A DNA stretch of 32,840 nt from Pelargonium nanum. Lineage: Eukaryota > Streptophyta > Magnoliopsida > Geraniales > Geraniaceae. Position 1 is the first letter of the stretch. Each line of letters begins with the position of its first letter. Position numbers and translations under genes: made by a program. Shown here one piece after another: positions 10,911 through 19,183 of the stretch. Location: assembly GCA_036897485.1 (NCBI GenBank), contig JAYMTF010000615.1, positions 1-32,840 of the forward strand, read 5' to 3'. Under the pieces are notes generated by a model. It was not told the origin of the DNA. It saw only the letters and a program-made list of their open reading frames with translations, and made no database searches.

Positions 10911-11681
10911 AGGGTATGAAGTTATAGGACACGAAAGCCAAGTATTTGGGTGTCTTGGAGAGGCATGAATCACCATGGGAACAAGAACCTTGTTGGGTTC
11001 CTTAGAGAGAAAGGGTGCGTCATGCACCTCGGATGACATGGACCAAGATTACCGGTTCGGATGCATAAGACTTAACTTGGAGGTGTTGGTGAAAGTGTGG
11101 GACAAACACAAAGAGCTTGCAATATGTGCGCGTGTGCAGCTCACATGCAAGGCTTGCCAAACGCGGAAAACTCCGCAAGCCTTCAAACATGCGAGCGCTC
11201 TACTTGCTTTCGCGAACGCGGCCGGACATAATTTGCACAAGTGATTAGTTAATTTAGTTTGATATTGGAAAAGTATAATGTTACTATTTTGATCACAAAA
11301 ATGAAGTTGAAAGATGCATAAACTAAAGGAGCAGATATCTATAAAATTTGTAGGTACAATGTGATATATGAACAAGAAGAATGACAAGTCAAAAATTGAT
11401 ACCTATTCTACAATGCAATAGAAAAGGGGTCCCTATACTAAAACTCTCGTGAAAAACATTTAATCTCACTGTTCACCAAAATAGGCTACAAAACGCACAC
11501 ACCTTTTATCACTACAGCTCTACATCTGCAAATTGTTCCAGCTTTGTTAAAGATGAACATCTGAGAGTTTTTAGTCAAAACCCACCAACCTCTCTGCCCC
11601 ATAAAACCATTTTTTATATATAGGGATGTGTCCTTCAAGGGCTGTCCATTTTGTCACCATTCAAACATCTTTTGCAGAGAT
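10911..11681. other. Non-coding stretch, partly GC-richer (to about 11245)
   Basis: It continues the composition of the tandem-repeat block and then returns to AT-rich sequence. Open frames on both strands overlap between 10975 and 11387 without resemblance to known proteins. It could be an anonymous non-autonomous retroelement; its ends were not found. Confidence 0.4.
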
Positions 11682-12034
11682 GAGTAAAAAATTTAATTTG
11701 ATTTATAAACTTCCATGTTTCAAAATAATTTGATTTTCAATTTAATTTTTTGATTTAAAATGGTCCCTTAACTTTACTGTTTCGATTTAATTTGGTTTAT
11801 GAATTTTCAAATATTGACAAAAAATGATCATTACCCTTAGAGTTGATATCAAAAGTTCATGGACCAAATCGGGTCAATATTTGAAAGTTCAGGGACTAAT
11901 TCGGGTTAAAAAAAGTTCATGGCCAAATTTAGTCGAAACACGAAAATACAGAGACTATTTTAGGTCAAAAATAGGTTCAAAGACATAATTAAGATGACAC
12001 ACGAAAGTTCAGAAAACAAATTGAGTCGTTTACC
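11682..12034. mobile_element. TIR element (MULE-like MITE), about 353 bp
   Basis: The left end (GAGTAAA..., then AATTTGATTT, AACTTCCATGTTTC) and the complement of the right end (GGGTAAAC..., then AATTTGTTTT, AACTTTCGTGTGTC) align as an imperfect terminal inverted repeat of at least 40 bases. The interior repeats the theme AAGTTCAxGGACxAA several times in both orientations, so the whole element can fold. The flanks carry a short direct repeat AGAGAT (11676-11681 and 12036-12041), extending imperfectly to nine bases, compatible with the 9-bp duplication of Mutator-like elements. There is no coding sequence. Confidence 0.65.
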
Positions 12035-12239
12035 CAGAGATAACTATAGTATTTAACCCATAAGGGTTTGGTTTCAAACAAATATTGGTTAGGGATTTAA
12101 GAAGACGAAGAAGAATGGATGATTACAGTTAAACAAAAAATAGAATTTTCATGTTAAGCACATAATTACAAACTATTTAGAAAATTACAACCAACTACAA
12201 AATGTTTTTATAAACTACACCGTTTTTATAAGTAGTTAT

Positions 12240-12475
12240 TTGTATAATATAAAAGTTGGTTTAGTTATTTTAGATATAGCTACTATAACTGCTTCTTTGA
12301 GTAATGTTCAGTTTTCGTTTGTAAATCGGTCTGTGAACCGAGTGACTCATGCGTTTGTTAGGTCCTCGCTATTCTTGTCCGATGTAGTTGTGTGGGAAGA
12401 CAATCTTCTTCCCGACTTTATTATCCCGTTTATTAATGCGGATTTGAATTAATACGATTACTCCGGTTAAAAAAA
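12240..12475 (+). pseudogene. 3' relic of a LINE: RNase H-domain C-terminus with A-rich tail
   Basis: A 70-codon frame (12240-12452) contains NVQFSFVNRSVNRVTHAFVR followed by SSLFLSD, VVVWEDNLLPDF and a stop. This is the C-terminal end of the RNase H-like domain (the FxxVxRxxNxxAH motif) found in plant LINE polyproteins and their domesticated relatives. It is followed within 25 bases by an AAAAAAAAG stretch (12470-12478), as expected of the 3' end of a 5'-truncated retroposed copy. The catalytic part of RNase H is absent. Confidence 0.65.
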
Positions 12476-12478
12476 AGT

Positions 12479-12927
12479 TTTCAAATAATTATACGACAAT
12501 TATTCAAAAGAAAAATAATAAAATGGTTGTAAAAGAAGGGCTGGAGCTGAGAGATCAAATCATTGCTCAACCACTTCAAAATTTGAGTACGTTTTCGGAC
12601 CCCATAAACGTCCATATTGATACAACATTTGCATGTGGTTGTATTAATTTTGGTTTGTGATTCCACAAAATGACAATTAATCCATAACATCAACAGGACC
12701 ACGTTTTATATATGTCGGTTTTCATTTCTATTTTACCCCTAAATTACTTAACAAAAGTTTTTGCCACATGTTTTTCAGTGGTTCATCTGTGATATTTTTC
12801 TAAGTTTGGATGATAGGTTTCAATTCTATTGAGTAAAATCTTGTGGAATTGTAGAAAAAGTATTAACTCCATCTCAAATATGTGTCTTTTTTTTATAAGT
12901 TAGTTATGCATAAATTATTAACATTGT
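12479..12927. other. Gene-free stretch
   Basis: No gene, RNA or repeat was recognised. A minus-strand frame of 73 codons at 12481-12702 has no family resemblance. Confidence 0.5.
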
Positions 12928-13005
12928 TGTTAGAGAACCAATTCAACTAAAAACTTAAGTTTGTAGTTAAAGTTCTCATTTATTTTTTAATATTATATTT
13001 TAGCA
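12928..13005 (-). repeat. TRIM LTR (3' LTR in element orientation)
   Basis: 78 bases, TGTTAG...TTTTAGCA on the plus strand. It aligns over its full length with 13258-13336, with about ten differences. Confidence 0.85.
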
Positions 13006-13257
13006 CACCCCTTCCCGTGCAAGCTCGTTGTGACTTTGCAAGTGGACCGAATAGCCATAGATAGGATCCCGTTTCCGTTTTATGGGTGGGTGGGCCGATA
13101 AGAAAAGATAGGGATCCCAAAGAATAAATAAAGAGTTAAATAGAATGCCCAAAGATATGAGTAAATAAGCCCAATAAGAGAGAATAGATAAAGAATTTAA
13201 TTATAGAAATTTTTGGGGTGTTAGAATTTGAATGTGTGACATCAGGCTCTAATACCA

Positions 13258-13336
13258 TGTTAGAGAACCAATTCAACTAAAAGCTCAAGCTTGTAGTTGA
13301 AGTACTCATATATTCTTTTAATATTATATTTCAACA
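13258..13336 (-). repeat. TRIM LTR (5' LTR in element orientation)
   Basis: 79 bases, TGTTAG...TTTCAACA on the plus strand. It directly abuts the tRNA-Met-type primer-binding site (complement of 13246-13257). Confidence 0.85.
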
Positions 13337-14357
13337 AATGTTTCTATAAAAGTTAGTTAGTATCTCTTAAATTTATTTTTTGTTTTTATCAGTAAGCGTA
13401 CTAACACCGAGTATGAAAACTGAGATCTCAAAAGGCCCATAAATTTGTCACAGAAAAAGTATTAGTTATCATTCATAAATATTATTGTAATATTGAAAAC
13501 ATGGTAGGTATTTTATTGATGTTTGTATAAGTGATTGTTGCTAACCTCATGCATGTTGAAACTATATAGATTTTATCTTCAAAATATGTTTATTTGTGGA
13601 TTTACGTTTCACTAATTTCTAGACATTGAACTTTGCAAGAGCTTCTCCAGGAGCTTTCACCACATGAAGTGGGAGACTCCTGCAAGAAATATTGTAGCTC
13701 TTGTGGAAAATGAACCCGCACAAGAGCTTTGCATGAGTTTTTGAGTGAAAGGTCTGTTGTTTAATTTTTTTAGCAAACAAATCTCTATATCTTACATGAA
13801 TGATTTAAAAGGAGGTTGTAAGAGGTGTGATAGTGTTTCCAAACAAGCCCTAAACATAAACATGCAGCTATCTTTAGATTTTAATTTATAATAGATGCCA
13901 ATTTGCAAATAATTGTTAGGTAATTGTTTTGATCCCTGGCCCCAAATATTTAATAATGGCACAAATTATTAGTAGATAACTTCAAGTTTTTCATACAGGA
14001 AACTTCCCAAGTGCCACTTTATATAGGAAGGGACATGAGAGTACCGTCTTATTAATTATATGTTTGCATTATTATATTTATATTTTTAATTGGAGTTCTT
14101 CCATTATTGAATTGAGCTCCAGCCTCAAGAACATACGCTTTTTTTGGTGACCTAATAACTAGTGCATGCCACATGTGGATGGACCAACCATGCCAAGCCC
14201 TAATCTAAATTAATGTACTATATATTTTTTTTCATCTTTTATGTGTTAGAATTTTTCTGTTAATCATTAAATTGTTTTTATTTTCAAATTGGGTCGATTT
14301 ATATATTGAAGAATGTTGAAACTTGTCAAATTGAATTTGAATTTGTATAAACTTATC
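13337..14357. other. Gene-free AT-rich stretch
   Basis: No gene or RNA was recognised. Around 13640-13740 there are several GAGCTTT/AGGAGCT/AGAGCTT boxes, and near 13840 a TTTCCAAACAAGCCC motif; both are common in degraded plant DNA transposons. No ends could be fixed. Confidence 0.4.
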
Positions 14358-14377
14358 GGTTCAGTGTAATTTAAATT

Positions 14378-14580
14378 TTTTCTTTTGATACAGAGACGTA
14401 TATATACAAGGAATCAATAGTGCTAAGGAAAGAGACAAAGCCTCTTAACCCTAGCCTAGTGCCTGTCTGCACCAAAGTGGTCTCTTACACCACCACCACC
14501 AAGGATGTGTTGAGTGGGAATCGATCCTGAGACCTCATCCCGCTCACACAGCTGTAATAACCAACCGCGCCACCCTTAAT
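14378..14580 (-). mobile_element. tRNA-derived SINE flanked by a perfect 20-bp target-site duplication
   Basis: The direct repeat GGTTCAGTGTAATTTAAATT occurs at 14358-14377 and again, identically, at 14581-14600, bounding 203 bases. Read on the minus strand, the insert begins ATTAAGGGTGGCGCGGTTGG and holds an A box (TGGCGCGGTTGG, complement of 14561-14572) and a B box (GGATCGATTCC, complement of 14517-14527) about 33 bases apart, as in tRNA genes. It ends in an A-rich tail (CAAAAGAAAAA, complement of about 14378-14388). Internal Pol III boxes, an A-rich tail and a long perfect target-site duplication are the definition of a SINE mobilised by LINE machinery. The intact duplication argues for a fairly recent insertion. 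Confidence 0.92.
14517..14572 (-). promoter_or_regulatory. Internal RNA polymerase III promoter (A and B boxes) of the SINE
   Basis: The A box TGGCGCGGTTGG matches the consensus TRGCNNAGYNGG except at one position. The B box GGATCGATTCC matches GGTTCGANTCC except at one position. Spacing and order are those of a tRNA gene, but there is no tRNA cloverleaf, so this is a SINE head rather than a tRNA. Confidence 0.75.
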
Positions 14581-14600
14581 GGTTCAGTGTAATTTAAATT

Positions 14601-15687
14601 GAATTATACTATCTATATTCGCGAATTTTAGTTCCGATATACATATAAGCAAACTATGCATAACATCTCCAAATTAATAAATTTTAAAAAACTCTCATAT
14701 GGCATTAAAAAAAAATTACTCCCATATGTCTCAACATTTAAAAAATATATTATAAAAATAAACATTTAAAAAAATAATATTATAAACCATACAAAGAATG
14801 AAAGCATCCATGAGGGTGCTAACTAGCACTAGTAAAATCATCTACAAAAATTTCTCGGGTATGAGCAAAAAGTTAAATTGCAAACAGCGCTGTGTTTAAT
14901 TAAGAACAAAATATGATCCACGCTCTCACAAATTCCCTCATGCGCAACTTGTTTTCGAGGAGACTGACCCTCCCCCAACATCTTCTTCATTTGTTCCCAA
15001 AGAAGGACTAGAGAAGCATCATCTCCTTGACGCACCCTTTTTATAGGCCGGAGATTTACCATCTCAACAAATAATGTCTACTACGACAGAAGGAGACGTC
15101 GAGACATTAGCAGCTGATGATTGACTGTCACTGACAACGTTACAACTCTACTCTTACCACGACACAAAAGATTATCAATTCCGAATTTTCTTAAAAACAT
15201 ACCGGACCAAAAAGAACTAATTTATTATTGAGAATTCATAAAACTAAAAATAAACAATGTTTAAGGTATAGTATGCTACTATTTATTCAAGGAATAAGTA
15301 AAAATAAATAATGAGTCCAAGATCGGGTTTGGACCGAATGAGGAATTAAAAACAGTTAAAACATGATTGAAGTGAAACTAGCTAGTTTAAAACGAGCTTA
15401 CACACCGACACGTATGAGTAGATATTTTTGTGGAATGGAATTGCAGCTACTACAAGTATAAAAAAACAGAAGATATTTGTGCAAAAGCAAAACGACAGAA
15501 GAAGTTGTGGTGAAACCATCAGTTGAATAGGAACAAGTAGCACACTGTACTTAGTTACTTATAGGCTATAGGTATCTATCACCATTATTACATATAAGTT
15601 AGGCAGTTGATCACTTTTGAGCTTTGAAATATGTTAACAAATCACATTTTGTTAGGCCTAAACTCTGTTGCTCATTAATAATTACAA
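14601..15687. other. Gene-free stretch upstream of the HIPP gene
   Basis: AT-rich. A minus-strand frame at 14838-15062 contains CESVDHILF, reminiscent of the zinc-binding region at the end of LINE reverse transcriptases (zf-RVT), so an old LINE scrap is possible. The remainder is likely the HIPP promoter region. Confidence 0.4.
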
Positions 15688-15694
15688 TATATAG
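15688..15694 (+). promoter_or_regulatory. Candidate TATA box of the HIPP gene
   Basis: TATATAG about 285 bases before the start codon, followed by a pyrimidine-rich presumed leader. It is placed plausibly, but AT-rich plant DNA has many such strings and there is no transcript evidence. Confidence 0.25.
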
Positions 15695-15910
15695 TACAAA
15701 GCTCTGCCACCATTTCCATATCCAATACCAATCCACATTTCTGTATTTTATTTCCTATATTTATTGCCTCTTCATGAACCGACTTCAATAACACCAGCAG
15801 CTCACAGCAACAAACCAAGCACCTCCATGATGTGTTCAATGTCCACCAACCGCCTTTTGGCTCCTTAAACCCACCTCTCACTTGCTCTCTCTCACATCTC
15901 ATCTCCAAGC

Positions 15911-15936
15911 TTTTTCTTTTCTTTTCTTTTCTTTTC
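15911..15936 (+). repeat. (TTTTC)5 pyrimidine repeat in the presumed HIPP 5' leader
   Basis: Five tandem TTTTC units followed by CTCTCAC, 37 bases before the start codon. Such CT-rich tracts are common in plant 5' untranslated regions. Confidence 0.8.
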
Positions 15937-15972
15937 TCTCACTTATCAGATCAGATCTCTTGTTTTGGAAAC

Positions 15973-17816
15973 ATGAATAAGCAAGATTTCATGAAGATTC
16001 AGGTACCCTTTTGGCCATTCTAGCTGCCCATTTGCTCAAAATCATAACTTTTTTGTTAATTTGTTGCTGATTTCTTGTGTTTGTTTTGCAGACCTGTGTT
16101 CTCAGAGTTAATATACACTGCGATGGCTGTAAGAAGAAGGTCAAAAAGATTCTGCAGAAAATTGAAGGTACTGACTGTTGACTAGTGCTTTTAATTTGAT
16201 TTGCCATGTGTTGTGTTGTTTACTTGTGTTGCTTTTGCTTTGAATTTTATGTTGGCTGTGTATTGTGATGGTTTGTTTTCTAGTGGGTATTGTTAAAGAG
16301 GAATAATATATATTCTTTTTCAAAAATTCTGTGTGGATGATTAATTGGATTTAGAATTCATTTTTGTATTTTTTGTGTTTTGGGATTAGGGGTGTACTCT
16401 ACCAATATAGATTCAGAGCAGGGGAAGGTTACAGTGACAGGAAATGTTGATCCAGACACACTCATCAAAAAGCTTGAGAAATCAGGGAAACATGCTGAGC
16501 TCTGGGGAGGCCAAAAGGGGAAGAGTGGTGGTGGTCAAAACAATTACCAAAACCTTGTCAACAATCAGTTCAAGAACCTGCAAATGGAGAATTTCAAAGG
16601 CGGTGGCGGCGGGGGCGGTGGGAAAGACAACAAACCCCAAAAGGGTAGTGGAGGTGGTGGTGGTCATGGGCTAGACCAGCACAAGATTGGTGGTGGTGGT
16701 GGTGGTGGTGGTAATCAACAAGCTTTGTTGTTGCAACAACTTCAACAAATGCAACAAATGAAGGGGTCCAAGCAGATGCCTGCCCCCAAGGACCAGAAAT
16801 CTGCCAAGCAAAGCATGGCTGCAGAGGAGGAATTTGATGATGAAGATGATGAGTTTGACAGTGAATTTGATGATGAGGATGATGAGTTTGATAGTGAATT
16901 TGATGATGAAGAAGATGATGATTTAGAGGATGAGCATAACCATCATATCCCCAACAAGATGTTACCTAAGGGCCATGGTGGGCCTATGGGAGGTATGACC
17001 ATGAATGGTCATGTCATGAATGATAAGAAAGGAGGTGGTGGGAATGGTAAGAAAGGAGGTGATGCTATTGACCTACCCATGGTGATGAAGAATAAGGGTG
17101 GAGGTGGAGATTTTGATTGGGATATGGGAGAAAAGAAAGGAGGTGGTGGTGGTGGTGGTGGTGGGAAGCAAAACCATGGTGGTAAAGACAAAGATAAAGA
17201 CAACAAGAGTGGCAAAAGTGGTGGTGGGTTATTTGGACTTGGAGGTTTGCTTGGAGGAAGTAACAAAAAGTCCAAGGATGGCAATAGCAATAGCAAGGGT
17301 CACAAGAATGGAGGAGGGAAAGAAAGTGGTGGGAGCAACAATGACAATTGGAGCAAGAAAGGTGGAGGCGACAATGATGGATTCCATGAAACCACCAAGA
17401 AGAAAAATGGGTTCCCTCATGACATTGATGTCACTACTAAGCACTCCAAAGGTGGAGGTCAAATGGGTAAGCATTCAATGGATCAGATGGGCCAAAACCA
17501 AATGGGCTCTCAGAGAGAGAGCTTCCCAATCCCGGCGGTGCAAGGCCTACCCGCTGGAGCTATGAATGGTGGAGGATATTATGGCGGCGGCAACCCTTAC
17601 AACCAGCAACAACAGCAACAGCAACAACAATACATGGCAATGATGATGAATCAGCAAAGACCATATGGGAATAATGAACATATGTTCCAACCTATGATGT
17701 ATGCTCGGCCGCCAGCAGCGGTGAATTATGGGCCGCCGATGCCACCTCCGGTGCCGGTTGATCCATATACACACTACTTCAGTGATGAGAACACTAATAG
17801 TTGCAGTATCATGTAA
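15973..17816 (+). CDS. HIPP: Heavy-metal-associated isoprenylated plant protein (HIPP), three exons, 510 aa
   Basis: Exons 15973-16002, 16092-16167 and 16390-17816 join with GT-AG introns of 89 and 222 bases. Exon 1 starts [10 protein letters not shown]. Exon 2 codes [20 protein letters not shown]. Exon 3 continues [20 protein letters not shown] and [20 protein letters not shown]. Residues 10-75 thus form one heavy-metal-associated (HMA) domain with the metal-binding pair C-D-G-C. The rest is low-complexity: glycine runs, Q/M-rich patches, an acidic repeat [11 protein letters not shown] (about residues 175-205), a polyglutamine run and a proline-rich tail. The protein ends C-S-I-M, a CaaX box for prenylation and hence membrane or nuclear-envelope association. 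This is the combination that defines HIPPs, nearest to the Arabidopsis HIPP32-34 group by the exon structure and the HMA sequence. Family roles are metal homeostasis and stress or pathogen response; the specific function here is inferred. Confidence 0.93.
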
Positions 17817-18523
17817 TTTCTTGTATGTGTTTGTGGTCTTTTCAAGTCTTGAGTCTTATAGCAGTGTAAACTGCAGAGTACCATTGCTTATAATGTTACT
17901 TGGAATGTGTTTAAATTCTATGATAGTGTTGTATTTACATATTGAGATGGTATGTGTCCGGATTTGGAGATTCCTAGGAAATATACGATGATGAACTCGT
18001 CACTGAATTGTCTCACCCATTTCACTTGACTAGTCTTGATTCTTGAGCATTATTGCAAGCTGGGCTTAGACCCATTTGGAGTGTTCACAGGCCTGCTATA
18101 ACTATAGTGCAAATTCAAGTGGTACATATATTTTTCATTGTATGGACACGAGAACTGTTTAGCTTCAAATACAAGTTACATAGCTAAAATGACAACAAAA
18201 ATAACATATGTACAACAAGCTCTACTTTACAAAAGTGACAGAATAAGATGTTAGTTTGGTTTGTATACAAAAGTTCACATTTTGATATTGAACTTAACAA
18301 AAGTTTGAGCAAAATTTTTTTTGTTCCTTAAAACTACACAAGGGGTAGCTCTTTTCTTTAAATCCAAATAACTCACGAATCCGATTCTGAAGTGCTAAGA
18401 ACCACTTGCCCAACCTAACTTGGTTTGACCAATTATAGTTTGTCATGTGTATATATGACATATGGTTTAATAATCGTCACGACTAATATCCGGTTTATAT
18501 AGCAATTTAACGGCTCAAAAATT
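17817..18523. other. HIPP 3' region and intergenic DNA
   Basis: The first 100-150 bases are probably the HIPP 3' untranslated region; no canonical AATAAA was found. The rest is AT-rich without a recognisable gene. Confidence 0.5.
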
Positions 18524-18595
18524 CATTCAGCTCAAGTTAGTCATGAGAATAGTAACTTTCATTCAACTCAAGTTAGTTATGAGAATAGTAACTTT
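18524..18595. repeat. 36-bp tandem duplication (two copies)
   Basis: Copies at 18524-18559 and 18560-18595 differ at two positions. Both contain CAAGTTAG and ATGAGAATAGTAACTTT. A recent local duplication. Confidence 0.9.
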
Positions 18596-18744
18596 CAAAT
18601 GGTCATAACTCATAACGTCATTTATACAAAAAAAACCGCACGTATAAGACCACATAAACCAATCTGCCTCCAATATTAATTAAGAAAACAAAAATATGAA
18701 ACCTAAGATAGCCACAACAATTAGATGATAGGATCCAATTAGAG

Positions 18745-18955
18745 AAAAATTAGGGTCGGGTCGGATCGGGTAACTCTAACCCAACATTAAGGTAGTTTCA
18801 GGTTAGGTTAGGCAAAAACATATTGTATTTTGCCAGTTTATTCGATTTGAACCGAATATTTACGTGATGAACCCATCCGACCCAAAAATTGGTTAGATTG
18901 GGTTAGAATCAGGTAAAAAAACAAACAAAGGGTCGGGTCCTCGCAGGTTCAAATC
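18745..18955. repeat. GGGTCGGGT-rich repeat-like block upstream of SPCS3
   Basis: The block opens with GGGTCGGGTCGGATCGGGTA and ends with GGGTCGGGTCC. Between them are TAACCCAAC, CCCATCCGACCC and TTGGGTTAG, the same themes in both orientations. Such GGGTCGGGT/TAACCCAAC mixtures are common in plant transposable elements. No ends or target-site duplication could be fixed. Confidence 0.4.
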
Positions 18956-19051
18956 CAAATTATCAGCACAGTTGAAATTGTAACCATCTTCCTGGTCACT
19001 GTAACAGCACCAGGCCACCAGCTACTCACCCACACATAAAACACCTCACAG

Positions 19052-19069
19052 AGCTCTCTCTCTCTCTCT
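19052..19069 (+). repeat. CT microsatellite in the SPCS3 core promoter or 5' leader
   Basis: A CTCTCTCTCTCT run about 115-130 bases before the start codon, followed by purine-rich GGGGAAGAAAGGGAAG near the ATG. CT-rich initiator regions are usual in TATA-less plant housekeeping promoters. Confidence 0.6.
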
Positions 19070-19183
19070 TTCTGTCTGGGTCTCGCAGCAAGCAAAGCTT
19101 AAGCAACCCATACACACACACAGGAAAAATTTCCCCTTTCAAAGCAGCAAAAGAAAAGGGGAAGAAAGGGAAGAGAAAATAAA

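Larger units (their letters stand above)
12928..13336 (-). mobile_element. TRIM (terminal-repeat retrotransposon in miniature), complete, 409 bp
   Basis: Two near-identical direct repeats (about 87% by hand count) bound 252 bases of non-coding sequence. On the minus strand the LTRs begin with TG and end with AACA. The upstream LTR (complement of 13258-13336) is followed directly by TGGTATTAGAGC, 11 of 12 bases identical to the primer-binding site complementary to plant initiator-methionine tRNA. The downstream LTR (complement of 12928-13005) is preceded by the purine stretch GGGAAGGGG. The flanks ATTGT (12923-12927) and AATGT (13337-13341) look like a 5-bp target-site duplication with one mismatch. 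LTRs of 78-79 bp, a PBS, a PPT and no gag-pol together define a TRIM. It must have been mobilised by proteins from another element. Confidence 0.85.

Noticed and set aside
10975..11387. Overlapping open frames on both strands (89 to 112 codons)
   Set aside because: The frames oppose each other and resemble no family; they reflect the GC-richer block rather than a gene.
14378..14580. tRNA gene
   Set aside because: A and B boxes are present but there is no acceptor stem or anticodon arm, and the unit has a tail and target-site duplication; it is a SINE.
14838..15062. Minus-strand frame with CESVDHILF
   Set aside because: Only a short motif resembles a LINE zinc finger; too little to call a gene or element with confidence.
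17009..17774. Frames antisense or out of phase to HIPP exon 3
   Set aside because: Shadows of Gly and Gln codon repeats (poly-Pro, poly-Leu, poly-Val readings).
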